Source of the DNA: a virus
DNA: 50,803 bases
IMG/VR virus record: IMGVR_UViG_3300031692_000003
Location: 1 to 50,803 of that record
Strand: one strand, 5' to 3'
Under the pieces are notes generated by a model that worked only from the letters and a program-made list of their open reading frames with translations, was not told the origin of the DNA and searched no databases. The stretch's first letter is position 1. Every line of letters begins with the position of its first letter. This document shows, piece by piece, positions 36,184 through 45,416 of this stretch. Made by a program: the position numbers and the translations under genes.

Positions 36184-36471
36184 ATGAAAAAATATCCTAG
36201 AGAAGTAACACCTTTTTTTTGGAAGGAGTGCGACAAATGTAGAAACCAATTCAAAAAAGAGAAAATGTGGTTGTGCATGGGTCCTCCGTATGGTTTTTAC
36301 CAGCATGGAGTAGAAGAAACAAAAAGATACCTGTGTAAAACATGCGCTCCAACAAGGGAAATAGCCGAAAAATATATGAATGGTGGATTTATGGGAGAGC
36401 CACCAGATTGTAGACCTCCAAAAAGACCACCTGAACCGATCATAAGGCCGATAAATATAATAGGCGTTTAA
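36184..36471 (+). CDS. Small Cys-containing protein between terL and portal
   Basis: A 95-residue basic protein with Cys pairs CDKCRNQF (about 16-23) and CKTCAPT (about 51-57), a zinc-ribbon layout, and a Pro/Arg-rich C-terminus (PPDCRPPKRPPEPIIRP). It ends in a TAATG junction with the portal gene. Role unknown; perhaps a packaging or early-virion accessory. Confidence 0.7.
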   Translation: MKKYPREVTPFFWKECDKCRNQFKKEKMWLCMGPPYGFYQHGVEETKRYLCKTCAPTREIAEKYMNGGFMGEPPDCRPPKRPPEPIIRPINIIGV

Positions 36472-37913
36472 TGTCAAAGAAAAACCGCAAAAAGAAACAG
36501 CAAAAAGACTTTTCAATGGACAACGTCCAGTCCCTGGCTTCATCTCCTTCAGGTGGATGGTCTAACTTTTTCAATAATTTTGGCATTGAGACAGACCCCA
36601 ATTTTAATACCTCTTGGCTTCCACCTCTTGAATTCCGAGAACGTGAATTAATAGACCTTCAACAAAACACACTTGTCAGGCGCGCCTTGAATCTTTACTC
36701 AGAGGATGGAACACGTAAAGGATTCAGCCTAACCTCAAAATCAGACAACGAAAAAGCCAGCGACATCAAGAAAGAAATGGACAAGCGTTTCCAATGGCTT
36801 GCCCTGGGCGCCAAAATGATAGCAATCTGGAAACTGCATGCTGGTGGTGTGATCTATGCCGATATTGACGACGGCAGAGATCCAGAAGAACCACTTAACG
36901 AAAATGCAGTCAGAAAAGTATTTTCATTTCAAACCATCGACAGGTGGAACGCTCATCCTTTGACAGCTTATCCGATATTCCGGGAAGAAAAGCCTAATCA
37001 ACCTATGCATTACCTGATTAATATTCAGGGATTCCGGAACAATGAATCTTTCAAGTGCCATGAATCCAGGTTGATCAGATTCCCGTCTTATGAAGCTGAT
37101 AGCGTTATTTCAAACACAGAGCGAACGAAAAGAAACACCTGGGAAATACCATGCGCTCAGATTACCTATGATTCTGTAAAGAATTACGGTATCGGGATAC
37201 AATCAATGTCTTCTCTGTTACAGGGATTTGTAGAGGATGTTTACAAAGTAGCGAACCTGGACAGTTTTAAAAATCCTGAAGAAATGGCAGCTTATTTGAG
37301 ACAGGTCAGGTTGTATCGTAATTCACTCAAAGCGACTGCCATTGGCGAAAAAGACGTACTTGAAAAGCTTGCAACCCCCACTGCTGGAATGGGAGAAATA
37401 ACCAAAGACCAAAGACGTGATATTGGGATGGTTTGGGAAATCCCTGTCCCAATCTTTTTTTCAGAAGAATCAGGTGATTTAGGTGGATCAACCCTCGACG
37501 TTTCCCGATTGATTTGGGCAGACAAAACAAAGTCCAACCAGATCAATAAATATACTCCGATGTTCAGGAGAATGCTTGAACTTACAGCATTAGAAACAAA
37601 ATGGGATCTTGAAGAGATTGATTTCGATTGGCATAGTATCATTGAGCCTACAGAAATGGAATTAATCGAAATGAAAGCTAAGCAAGCAGAAACCGATTCA
37701 AAATACTACGCAATGGGGATGCCCGAGCAGATGATTTTCGATTCAAGATTCTCAGGAGAAAAAACAAACTTGGATGCAATGAACTATGATGCCGAAGCAT
37801 ATGAAAAAGAGCTGAAAGAGCAGGAAGAAAAAGACCTTGAAGAATCCCAAAGACAACTTGACGCTTTGCAGAATGCTGGAACTGACCAAGAAAAAGAAAC
37901 GCCAGCTGCCTAA
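36471..37913 (+). CDS. Portal protein (DUF1073 type)
   Basis: A 480-residue portal of the DUF1073 family. Visible traits: the N-terminal basic arm, NTLVRRALNLYSEDGTRKGF near residue 64-83, the WKLHAGGVIYADIDDG stretch near 121-137, the clip and wing region, and a long C-terminal helix (KELKEQEEKDLEESQRQ). The portal is the dodecameric channel that docks terminase and later the neck. It follows the terminase genes as usual. Confidence 0.9.
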   Translation: MSKKNRKKKQQKDFSMDNVQSLASSPSGGWSNFFNNFGIETDPNFNTSWLPPLEFRERELIDLQQNTLVRRALNLYSEDGTRKGFSLTSKSDNEKASDIKKEMDKRFQWLALGAKMIAIWKLHAGGVIYADIDDGRDPEEPLNENAVRKVFSFQTIDRWNAHPLTAYPIFREEKPNQPMHYLINIQGFRNNESFKCHESRLIRFPSYEADSVISNTERTKRNTWEIPCAQITYDSVKNYGIGIQSMSSLLQGFVEDVYKVANLDSFKNPEEMAAYLRQVRLYRNSLKATAIGEKDVLEKLATPTAGMGEITKDQRRDIGMVWEIPVPIFFSEESGDLGGSTLDVSRLIWADKTKSNQINKYTPMFRRMLELTALETKWDLEEIDFDWHSIIEPTEMELIEMKAKQAETDSKYYAMGMPEQMIFDSRFSGEKTNLDAMNYDAEAYEKELKEQEEKDLEESQRQLDALQNAGTDQEKETPAA

Positions 37914-37951
37914 AATTTGCCTATTTTTACGAACAATGTTCTAATTAAATT

Positions 37952-38404
37952 ATGAAAACAGAAGACAAAATTGATCAGGAATTTGTTAAACAACTACTTG
38001 AAAAAGAGGATTGGTCCGGTGTTGATCTTTCAGGCCGTAAACTTGTAAAGCTGGACCTATCAGGAAAGAACTTTTCCAAATGCGATTTAACCGGAACTAA
38101 CTTCCTTATGTGCAACTTAGTAGGCTGTGACTTTACATCATCGAAGCTTGATGGAACTGAATTCACCGGGGCAAATCTCCTTTACGCTCATTTCGGTGGA
38201 GCAAAGAGAAATGGTTTCCAGGTTATGAAATATGCTTCAATAGTTGTTGGTGATGACTGTGTTTATGCCTTCCTTGTTCGAAATGGAAAAGGCAAAAAAG
38301 TCATGATCAACGAACCGAACAAAAAAGAGTATGAGTTTTCCAGGTCAACCGCAAAGACTGAAACTGCAATGCTATACAATCTATTAATGCATGAAAAAGC
38401 GTAA
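37952..38404 (+). CDS. Pentapeptide-repeat protein
   Basis: A 150-residue protein. Residues about 20-90 have the A/C-D/N-L-x-x pentapeptide pattern: VDLSG RKLVK LDLSG KNFSK CDLTG TNFLM CNLVG CDFTS and so on, forming a short right-handed quadrilateral beta helix. The C-terminal 60 residues are a different small domain (KYASIVVGDDCVYAFLVRNG). It sits between portal and the head morphogenesis gene and overlaps the latter by 14 bases. DNA mimicry is known for longer pentapeptide proteins but is not shown here. Confidence 0.75.
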   Translation: MKTEDKIDQEFVKQLLEKEDWSGVDLSGRKLVKLDLSGKNFSKCDLTGTNFLMCNLVGCDFTSSKLDGTEFTGANLLYAHFGGAKRNGFQVMKYASIVVGDDCVYAFLVRNGKGKKVMINEPNKKEYEFSRSTAKTETAMLYNLLMHEKA

Positions 38405-39302
38405 ATCAACCAAAGCCTGGCAAAAATTCCCGGTATCAATGACTATCAGATACTATTCTGATATCAAACCAATTGTGTCTAAGCTCAGACGGTTGACGAA
38501 TGATCTTTTATATCCGAATCTGAAAAACTTTGCAGGTATCCAATATGTCAAAGACGCCTCAATGGATGATTCGGTTACCGAAAAGATAGGTAAGCTTTTT
38601 CACCGGTTCAGGGTTAATTACTTTGGACAGGAATATCCATTAGACGGAGATATCAAAACATCCGATCTAAGAGGATTGATTTTAAAACAGGTCTCACAAA
38701 CAGCGGTCGCGCTTGCTGGTTTTCATAAACAACGGTTTGACACCAATGCTAATTTCGTGATCGGGGTTGATCCTTTAAAGTCAGAGCCTTGGTTAAATGC
38801 ATATCTCAGGGATTGGACTAATAGAAATGTTCTGTTGATCAAAAACGTCCCTCTGATGGCAATCGATGAGATGCAGAAAACCACGATCGATTCAGTCATG
38901 AAAGGAGAATCAACCACTCTTTTAAGATGGAAAGTTCAGCAGAAGTTAGGATTGGCAGAAACACGGTCTAAATTGATAGCCAGGGATCAGACTAATAAAC
39001 TATACGGAACCCTAACAGAGTTAAGGTCACGATTCAACGGTTGGGAGTTTTACGAATGGTCCGGGGTAGGTCCAGGTGGAAACGAAAGACAGGATCACCA
39101 AAGGCTAAACGATAAGATATTCAAATTCACTGAGCCGCCTGTGACAGTAACAACCGGTAAAAGAGCTGGCGAACGGAATAATCCAGGTCAAGACATCCAA
39201 TGCCAATGCGTAGCCCTACCAATCTTCAACCGTGAACTAATCATACAACTTGTAAAACAGCCTGACGGCTCCTATGCACTTCCAAAACAACTCGCAGCGT
39301 GA
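38391..39302 (+). CDS. Minor head protein (Mu gpF / SPP1 gp7-like)
   Basis: A 303-residue phage head morphogenesis protein. Key region: ARDQTNKLYGTLTELRSRFN near 198-217, WEFYEWSGVGPGGNERQDHQ near 219-238 and NNPGQDIQCQCVALPIFN near the C-terminus with the conserved G-x-x-x-x-C-x-C motif typical of gpF-type minor head proteins. It is made after the portal and enters the capsid with it. It overlaps the pentapeptide gene. Confidence 0.85.
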   Translation: MKKRKSTKAWQKFPVSMTIRYYSDIKPIVSKLRRLTNDLLYPNLKNFAGIQYVKDASMDDSVTEKIGKLFHRFRVNYFGQEYPLDGDIKTSDLRGLILKQVSQTAVALAGFHKQRFDTNANFVIGVDPLKSEPWLNAYLRDWTNRNVLLIKNVPLMAIDEMQKTTIDSVMKGESTTLLRWKVQQKLGLAETRSKLIARDQTNKLYGTLTELRSRFNGWEFYEWSGVGPGGNERQDHQRLNDKIFKFTEPPVTVTTGKRAGERNNPGQDIQCQCVALPIFNRELIIQLVKQPDGSYALPKQLAA

Positions 39303-39309
39303 GGACTAA

Positions 39310-40218
39310 ATGATTGAACACACATATACATTTCGCGAACTGACAGCCGAATATCCTTTTGAGGGTGATCCGAACAAGACTTGGTTCTGTGAGATAAGGG
39401 ATTCAAACCTTGCAAAAATTGACGGTCAACCCCGTGTCAACTATGTCAAAAACGGTAAAATAAGCATTACTTGTGCACCGAGACAGTTAAACGCTCAACA
39501 CATCTTGAGATTCACTTCCGGTGCCGAAGAAGTTGACATTGCAGTCAAGAAAATATCAAGGTTTTTCGGGCTTCCCAAAAACTTGCTACCGTTCATTGTA
39601 AAAATGCTTCGCCGGGCTGGATGGGCCTTTGTCGGTCTGCTTTGTTTGAGTGTCGTTTTTGCTGTGATCAATCACAAATATGATATATCCGGTTTTCTGG
39701 ATCAATATCAAAAATGGAACGCAGCAAATGGTGCAAGGGTTGTGGGAGAAAAGACAAATGAGGTAATTGATTATTTCAATGATCCTTTTTTTGAATCCGA
39801 AGGCGTGAAATACATTGAAGCTCATGAACAAGTTGATATGAGAAAGATGCTGGCAAGGGCTGATAATGATCTTTATGTCATGAAAAATGTTTTCACTGAT
39901 AAGAATGATAATCCTGTTCTGTTCCGCTATGGAGAGGCAGTTGATAAATGTGAATCCCTGGGAGGATTCATTGGATCATTGCAAATGCAAGGCGAAATCC
40001 TACCAAGAAAAACCCTTATCACAGTAAACACGTGGTCCGATGTTCCAGAATGGGCTTCTGATAGTAAAGGTTGGGACGATTACGCGATCAGTGTCAAAGC
40101 CGGTCAACTTCCAGATGGTGCCTATAAAGAAAATGGGGTCATTTGGGGTGACGATGGAGACGTGAAAGCCGCTGCCAGGTGTTTTATTTTAAGAAATGCT
40201 TTTCTTGAGGCAAGATAA
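39310..40218 (+). CDS. Membrane-anchored protein with C-terminal globular domain
   Basis: A 302-residue protein. Residues 1-95 are a soluble strand-rich domain. A single membrane helix follows (AGWAFVGLLCLSVVFAVINH, about 103-122), and the C-terminal ~170 residues (FRYGEAVDKCESLGGFIGSL, then TWSDVPEWASDSKGWDDYAI, ARCFILRNAF) have the W-x-x-A-x-x-x-C-x-x-x-G spacing and paired Cys of lectin- or formylglycine-type folds. GAGGA precedes the start. The C-terminal domain would face the periplasm or virion exterior. Function unknown. Confidence 0.65.
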   Translation: MIEHTYTFRELTAEYPFEGDPNKTWFCEIRDSNLAKIDGQPRVNYVKNGKISITCAPRQLNAQHILRFTSGAEEVDIAVKKISRFFGLPKNLLPFIVKMLRRAGWAFVGLLCLSVVFAVINHKYDISGFLDQYQKWNAANGARVVGEKTNEVIDYFNDPFFESEGVKYIEAHEQVDMRKMLARADNDLYVMKNVFTDKNDNPVLFRYGEAVDKCESLGGFIGSLQMQGEILPRKTLITVNTWSDVPEWASDSKGWDDYAISVKAGQLPDGAYKENGVIWGDDGDVKAAARCFILRNAFLEAR

Positions 40219-40721
40219 TGAAAGCATGGGACGAGTTTAAACTCATTTTCAGAAATCCAAGGAAGATACACCGGGTACTTGCTGTAATCCCGCTTGCAGC
40301 ACTTCTCAGTCATGCAATTTATCTCAATGAGATAATGCCCAAAGGTGTCCCGATTGGCCGTGATTATATCATCACGTTGGTACTTGGATCGATCCTCTAT
40401 TTCATGACAATTGCCTGGGTGCTTCTTTCCAATGAATCCGACATTGAGTTAACTATGCGGTTCATTTGGTGCGCCGCCCTTTCAATATTGGGTCACAGAA
40501 TCGCTGTGATGAGCGGTGAAGTTGGAGGATCGTGGTATTTTAAAGTCGTAGCATTCTTTGCAATCGGCACATTACTACTCTTTGTTATCACCGGAAAAAC
40601 AAAGAACGAACTAAAAATCTGGTTCAACGTTAAACTCAATGAAAAAAGAAATAATCCACCGGCTCAGATTCATGCTGTTACTAACAGGTATGATTCTGAT
40701 CGCAAAACCCTTATTAGCTAG
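40218..40721 (+). CDS. Integral membrane protein with four helices
   Basis: A 167-residue protein with four hydrophobic segments (around residues 20-38, 48-68, 80-97 and 108-127) and a basic C-terminal tail (KLNEKRNNPPAQIH). It starts overlapping the previous stop and its 3' end is overlapped by the next gene by 83 bases in another frame. It could be a holin-like or envelope-modifying protein, but no motif settles this. Confidence 0.6.
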   Translation: MKAWDEFKLIFRNPRKIHRVLAVIPLAALLSHAIYLNEIMPKGVPIGRDYIITLVLGSILYFMTIAWVLLSNESDIELTMRFIWCAALSILGHRIAVMSGEVGGSWYFKVVAFFAIGTLLLFVITGKTKNELKIWFNVKLNEKRNNPPAQIHAVTNRYDSDRKTLIS

Positions 40722-40989
40722 CGCCTTCGTTATTGATCCGGCAGCCATATTACAAACATGGTGGGAAACAAACCATTGGCCTGGGATAACAGCAGCAGCT
40801 TTGCTAACTTCAATGATCGTTGCAAGTTGGAGAATGCCACCGGTAAAGAATGAAACTAAAGCAATCATGGTGTCTGATCTATTCAGGACTTGCCGGTACA
40901 TAGTCATAGCTTTGCTTTTTATCGAGTTTTATGATTTTATAACATTAGCAGTCATGAACTTAATCGATTTTATTGGAGACCTTTTTTGA
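40639..40989 (+). CDS. Integral membrane protein, overlapping gene
   Basis: A 116-residue protein with an N-terminal hydrophobic segment (FMLLLTGMILIAKPLLASAF, about 11-30), a second near 51-64 and a third near 89-108. It begins inside the previous gene in a different frame (83-base overlap) and its stop overlaps the protease start (ATGA at 40986). No strong ribosome binding site. Overlapping membrane proteins are common in lysis cassettes, so holin or spanin roles are worth testing. Confidence 0.6.
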   Translation: MKKEIIHRLRFMLLLTGMILIAKPLLASAFVIDPAAILQTWWETNHWPGITAAALLTSMIVASWRMPPVKNETKAIMVSDLFRTCRYIVIALLFIEFYDFITLAVMNLIDFIGDLF

Positions 40990-42140
40990 AACATCTTATT
41001 ATCAATCCATATAATTACAGCACCGACGCCTTAAAGATACCAAGAGATAAGTCTGGTTTCGGGCACACTAAAGTAAAAATATGGAAACCTGGGATTTTAA
41101 AATATTACGATGATAAAGGAGAGGAATATTTAGCAGAAATCTCCCTGGATGAATTAAAAAAGCTTGAAGGAAAACCTTGTAATCATCCAATAACAGTTGG
41201 TCATCCTTCAAATATGCTTACCCCAAAGGATGTTTTAAAATACCAAGAAGGGGTTGTTGGAGGAAAATACAGCCTTGAGGAGATAGACGGCGAACAGTGG
41301 ATTGTTGGGGATGCTGCACTTTTTACGGAAAGGGCTTTGCAGGTTGCAGAATCAGAAAATAATGGAGGTTCGGCAGGTTATTGGAGGGTTGCAACACAGA
41401 CGGGAGAAAAAAAGGTAAGTTTTTCCGATCTCGAATTAAATCATTATGCTATTGGGTGCAAAAATCCAAGGGCAAAAGGGGCTGGTCTCAGCCTTGACGA
41501 TCAAAGTTCAGACTTTGCAATGGTCTATAGCTTTGATGAACAAACAACACAACCTAAGAGGGTTATAATGGCAAAACGTGTATTAAGTGCCGTCAAGGTC
41601 GGAGACTTCTCGCTTGACGAAAGAAACGTTTCTTATGCGGACGAATCTGAAGAATTGATTTCAGAATTGGTTGACCGCGAAAAGAAACTAATCAGCAATT
41701 ATGAAGCTGAACAGGTAAAAACAAAAGCTTCGATGGATGAGCAAACCGGGGAACTGAAGGCTTTACGTCTCAAGGTCGAAAAGCTGGAAACCGAACATAA
41801 AAACATGGTGTCAATGGACGAGGTTCCGAAATTGGCAGAAAGGTTATCAAGCGCTATGAAGCTAGCCAATGAGCTGCATGTAGAAGGAGATTTTAAGACG
41901 GAGATGGAGGCCAACAGGGCGATTGCAAAAAATCAATTTCCTGGAGAATCATTCGATAATGATGAACAAATAATGGGAGCTATCAAAACGATAAAATCTG
42001 ATCCAGAATTGGCAAAGGCAGACATTAAATCAAGAAAGGCACTTGCCTCAATGGACTCAACAGACCATACCGGCAAAAAGAAAATTCCACTTTCCGAGAT
42101 TGACGTTCGGACTTTAACCAAACCCAAGAAAACAGCATAA
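40986..42140 (+). CDS. Prohead protease with scaffold-like tail (DUF2213)
   Basis: A 384-residue DUF2213-type protein. The N-terminal ~190 residues match the protease-like domain: KIWKPGILKYYDDKGEEYLA near 31-50, PCNHPITVGHPSNMLTP near 64-80 and ELNHYAIGCKNPRAKGAGLS near 149-168 (conserved H/S-containing core). Residues 215-290 form a coiled coil (ELVDREKKLISNYEAEQVKT), as in scaffold domains. It would scaffold the procapsid and be cut or expelled during maturation. Confidence 0.85.
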   Translation: MKHLIINPYNYSTDALKIPRDKSGFGHTKVKIWKPGILKYYDDKGEEYLAEISLDELKKLEGKPCNHPITVGHPSNMLTPKDVLKYQEGVVGGKYSLEEIDGEQWIVGDAALFTERALQVAESENNGGSAGYWRVATQTGEKKVSFSDLELNHYAIGCKNPRAKGAGLSLDDQSSDFAMVYSFDEQTTQPKRVIMAKRVLSAVKVGDFSLDERNVSYADESEELISELVDREKKLISNYEAEQVKTKASMDEQTGELKALRLKVEKLETEHKNMVSMDEVPKLAERLSSAMKLANELHVEGDFKTEMEANRAIAKNQFPGESFDNDEQIMGAIKTIKSDPELAKADIKSRKALASMDSTDHTGKKKIPLSEIDVRTLTKPKKTA

Positions 42141-42152
42141 GGAGCCGTAATT

Positions 42153-42692
42153 ATGGGACAAACATCATATGCAGCTGCAATTACAACCAAACGGCTCGGA
42201 ATGCCTGCTGACATGCTGGCAAAACAAAACGGGGATGTCGTTTCCCGTTCAAATGAGCTGGCAACCGGAATCAAACCGGGTTATTTTGTTGTTCAGGGAA
42301 CTGACCCTGATAAACAGGTTAAAATAGATGACGGTGGCGTAACAGGTGCCGTCATTGAGGGACTTTGTGTTGATCCGAGTATCCTGGAAAGAGCTGTTGG
42401 ATACAGTTATACTGATGGATTCGGTATTAATAAAACCGTTCCTGTTGCAAAATCGCACAGGTTTTACGCCTATTGTGAAGAAGCCGCCACAAAAGACGGT
42501 ACTGTCTATGTCAGATTCAAGGCCGGTACAGGTCCAGCGGTCATCGGTGCATGCAGGACAGATACAGACGCAACAGGAGGAGTCGGTGAAGATGAAGCCA
42601 CTTGTGACGCCATTCTTGCAAAATTCGCAGAAAGCACTTCGGGGGCCGGTCCGGTTGCCGTTGAGTTAATGCTCAATCAAATCACTGTATAA
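42153..42692 (+). CDS. Capsid decoration / structural cement protein
   Basis: A 179-residue beta-rich protein between the protease and the major capsid genes, the normal position of DUF2190- or gp24-type cement proteins. MGQTSYAAAITTKRLGMPAD, then KQNGDVVSRSNELATGIKPG (about 30-49) and short strands with many Gly, Thr and Val. AAGGAG precedes the start. Such proteins form trimers that clamp the expanded shell. Confidence 0.75.
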   Translation: MGQTSYAAAITTKRLGMPADMLAKQNGDVVSRSNELATGIKPGYFVVQGTDPDKQVKIDDGGVTGAVIEGLCVDPSILERAVGYSYTDGFGINKTVPVAKSHRFYAYCEEAATKDGTVYVRFKAGTGPAVIGACRTDTDATGGVGEDEATCDAILAKFAESTSGAGPVAVELMLNQITV

Positions 42693-42704
42693 GGGGGCTG
42701 ATAG

Positions 42705-43913
42705 ATGAAAGAACAACCAAGAAGCTTGGCTAAAGAGACAATCGGCCGCTTGAAAGAATCCGGTGAGCTGAGAATTCAGGCCGGGATTGGATCGATGGAC
42801 GACACAAAGGTGAAAGTCATTCAAGATATGTTGACACGGGTCGATCTTGAAATGGCCGGGATAGATTCAGATCAGTTTTCAGTTGATGATATCCTGGAAG
42901 GTGTGACTTATGCCAAGGAAGATCATTCCATGGATGATGCTTCCGCTTACACTGCACGTCAATTGGAAGATTTTGATTATACCCGCCGGGATGTTGAATA
43001 TGCAGATATCGACTACCTGTCATGGTTTCCGGTTATTTCTCCCAAAGTTGGGGCGACCAAGCATACATTTTTTCTTGAAGATATGCAGGGAGAATTCAAG
43101 ACGATCACGGGAGCATCGACTGATCTTCCCCTATCTCATATCTCAGGAGAAGAGCACACCGCTAATATCATTATGGGGGGAGGTTCTATCGAGTGGAACC
43201 AGCAAGAATTAGATTCTGCCAATTTTGGCAATGTTGATGTCCAGGGTAGAAAAGGCCGTTCAATTGTCCGCGCTCATCTGGAATGGTTAGCCGCAAGAAT
43301 CGTTGTTAGTCAAGACGGTTTGGTAGGATTTGACACTGATGGTATTGACGAAGCCGCACTTGCTGACAGTGTCGTGAACCCTAATACCGTTTCCGGTACT
43401 GCTCTCAAATATTGGATCAACAAAGATGGCCGTGAAATCGTTGCTGATCTAATCGGTATGCGTGATGCCATTTATACCGGGACATTAGGGAGGTGGGGTG
43501 GAACCACTGTCGATGTTGGTATTGAAGGATCGATGACATCCTTTACCCTCACCATGCCATTGGCTGCTGTATCTGTGCTGTTTAAAAAATACATGCATTC
43601 CACAGATGGAGGAACAAGGGAAACCGTTTGGGAATATCTACAAAGCCCAATGGGGAAAATGGCAACTGGAATCACTCGCTATAGGGTTATTCATGGATTT
43701 ACCAGTGCTTTCAGTTCCAATACTGTTCCCGGGATCATGCTAACTCCTAATGATCCAAACGCATTCAGGTTTTTGCAACCGAAAAGCTTAACACCTCTGC
43801 CGGTTCAGTTCAAGAACCTGTCCATGATGATTCCGTTCTACGCTTATTTTGGTGGTCTGGAAATCATCCGAAACAAAGCGCTAGTCAAGCGCTACAACGT
43901 ACAAGCTGCATAA
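42705..43913 (+). CDS. Major capsid protein (DUF2184 type)
   Basis: A 402-residue HK97-fold major capsid protein of the DUF2184 family. Traits: EDFDYTRRDVEYADIDYLSW near 88-107, a glycine-rich turn around 160 (NIIMGGGSIEWNQQELDSAN), ARIVVSQDGLVGFDTDG near 197-213, and the C-terminal MIPFYAYFGGLEIIRNKALV near 375-394. AGGGGG lies before the start. Codon usage is richer in C and G than most neighbours, as expected for the most abundant virion protein. Confidence 0.92.
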   Translation: MKEQPRSLAKETIGRLKESGELRIQAGIGSMDDTKVKVIQDMLTRVDLEMAGIDSDQFSVDDILEGVTYAKEDHSMDDASAYTARQLEDFDYTRRDVEYADIDYLSWFPVISPKVGATKHTFFLEDMQGEFKTITGASTDLPLSHISGEEHTANIIMGGGSIEWNQQELDSANFGNVDVQGRKGRSIVRAHLEWLAARIVVSQDGLVGFDTDGIDEAALADSVVNPNTVSGTALKYWINKDGREIVADLIGMRDAIYTGTLGRWGGTTVDVGIEGSMTSFTLTMPLAAVSVLFKKYMHSTDGGTRETVWEYLQSPMGKMATGITRYRVIHGFTSAFSSNTVPGIMLTPNDPNAFRFLQPKSLTPLPVQFKNLSMMIPFYAYFGGLEIIRNKALVKRYNVQAA

Positions 43914-43923
43914 TAAGGAAGGG

Positions 43924-44433
43924 ATGAAAACAGTTAAAATTATTTCAAACATCTCAGGATCAAAGGGGTATGATATTTACCCTGATGATTTGAAAGATAA
44001 GGATCAGACATCGAGAACGATTACCATTAATCCTGGTGATAATGAAGTTTCAGAAAAAGATTTTGATTTGTTGGTTGCTTCTAATCTCGGATTTAGAGCC
44101 ATGCTTGAATCCAAGAAATTCGAAACGCTTTCCAGCAAGGAAATTATTGCAGACAAAACCGTCAAAGACCAAAAAAAGCAGACTGAAGATGCTTTAAAGA
44201 AAGTAATTGACGACTGCAATAAAAAAATTGCTGATGCAAAAGCAGAATATGACGGTCTGTTGGATCAGGCTTTGAAAGACTATGAGAAAAATGTCCTCAA
44301 CCTAAAAGAGGACAGAAAAGAAGCCGTTGACAAGGTCAAGGATCTTGAAAAGCAGGTTTCCGATCTTCAATCAGAAAACAAGTCTTTGAAAGTCGAAAAC
44401 AAAAAACTGGAATCAGCTGCGAAAAAGGCTTAA
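43924..44433 (+). CDS. Coiled-coil protein after the major capsid gene
   Basis: A 169-residue protein. The first ~70 residues are a small strand domain (KIISNISGSKGYDIYPDDLK near 4-23). Residues 82-166 form a continuous coiled coil (KKVIDDCNKKIADAKAEYDG, then EKQVSDLQSENKSLKVENKK). GGAAGGG precedes the start. Genes at this position often encode head-tail joining or neck whisker-like fibres; here the role is inferred from location only. Confidence 0.7.
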   Translation: MKTVKIISNISGSKGYDIYPDDLKDKDQTSRTITINPGDNEVSEKDFDLLVASNLGFRAMLESKKFETLSSKEIIADKTVKDQKKQTEDALKKVIDDCNKKIADAKAEYDGLLDQALKDYEKNVLNLKEDRKEAVDKVKDLEKQVSDLQSENKSLKVENKKLESAAKKA

Positions 44434-44436
44434 TTT

Positions 44437-44889
44437 ATGACAACCGATTTTGAATTGCCTCTTTTGATAACCTGGGATGACATTTTATCCAGGGCATACG
44501 GAATCAGAGAAGATTTTGAAGATTTCGAGCAGTCGGATAAAGATGCGGTTCTACAATGGGTCCATGATGAGCTTTATGTCGATGCTGATAAGAATACCAA
44601 AGTGAAATTCCCGGATGGTGTAAAACGAGCAACCCCGGGAAGTTCTCAATATGCTTTGACAGAAATCAGAAGATTACAGATCAATCTAGGGGCCTGGGCT
44701 GCTGCATTTTCAGTTGATAATCCAGCTGGTACAGGGTCTCTTGCCAGTGTTTCAATAGAAAGCTTTTCAACAACGAACACGATGGCAAAGAACAACGCTC
44801 CATTTGACGATCTGAAAAACGCAAACCAATTTGGAACCGTCGTTACAGATATTATGCGACAACGGCCAACAGTGCACATGCTGATATGA
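44437..44889 (+). CDS. Head-tail adaptor (DUF4054-like)
   Basis: A 150-residue protein four bases after the coiled-coil gene. Helical with a central ALTEIRRLQINLGAWAAAFS segment (about 70-89) and a C-terminal MAKNNAPFDDLKNANQFGTV. Length and order (after capsid, before tail-completion genes) match the gp6/DUF4054-type connectors that bind the portal. It overlaps the next gene by ATGA. Confidence 0.65.
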   Translation: MTTDFELPLLITWDDILSRAYGIREDFEDFEQSDKDAVLQWVHDELYVDADKNTKVKFPDGVKRATPGSSQYALTEIRRLQINLGAWAAAFSVDNPAGTGSLASVSIESFSTTNTMAKNNAPFDDLKNANQFGTVVTDIMRQRPTVHMLI

Positions 44890-45416
44890 GAAGCCAAGAA
44901 GATATTGATTTCGGAATTGAAGCCTATCTGAAAGAGCTTGATTCAAAACTGAGCTATGTTGATGTAGGTCTACTTGCAAAAGACAGTAGTCAAGATGCAG
45001 GTGGTCTTTCAATTGTTCAGTTGGGTACCATTCAGGAATTTGGAATCGATATCAATGTCACGCCTAAAATGAGGGGTTATCTAGGGGCAACGGGTCTTCA
45101 TCTCAAAAAAAGCACGACCAAAATCAGTATCCCGCCACGTTCTTTTATTAGGCAGACTTTTGATGAGCAATTGCCAGAATTGCAAGAGTTAGCTGATAGA
45201 TTAGAACTTGAAACACTGACAAAAAAGAAAACCAGAAGGGAAGCGTTAGCAGAATTGGGCCAAACACATCAAAACAGGATCCAGACAAATATGGCTGATC
45301 CTGGAAAATACGAACCAAATCATCCATATACTTTGATGAAGAAAGCCCCAAAAACAACGCCATTGATCGGAAAGACAGCTAGATTAAGACAAGCTATAAG
45401 TCACGAGGTAGGATGA
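44886..45416 (+). CDS. Head-tail completion / neck protein
   Basis: A 176-residue protein with pattern DVGLLAKDSSQDAGGLSIVQ, then LGTIQEFGIDI (about 41-53), IPPRSFIRQTFDEQLPEL near 78-95 and PLIGKTARLRQAISHEVG at the C-terminus. The I-P-P-R-S-F-I-R and L-x-x-T-x-x-L-R-x-x-I signature is typical of gpG/virion-morphogenesis-type tail completion proteins that seal the neck. It overlaps both neighbours by ATGA-type junctions. Confidence 0.8.
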   Translation: MRSQEDIDFGIEAYLKELDSKLSYVDVGLLAKDSSQDAGGLSIVQLGTIQEFGIDINVTPKMRGYLGATGLHLKKSTTKISIPPRSFIRQTFDEQLPELQELADRLELETLTKKKTRREALAELGQTHQNRIQTNMADPGKYEPNHPYTLMKKAPKTTPLIGKTARLRQAISHEVG

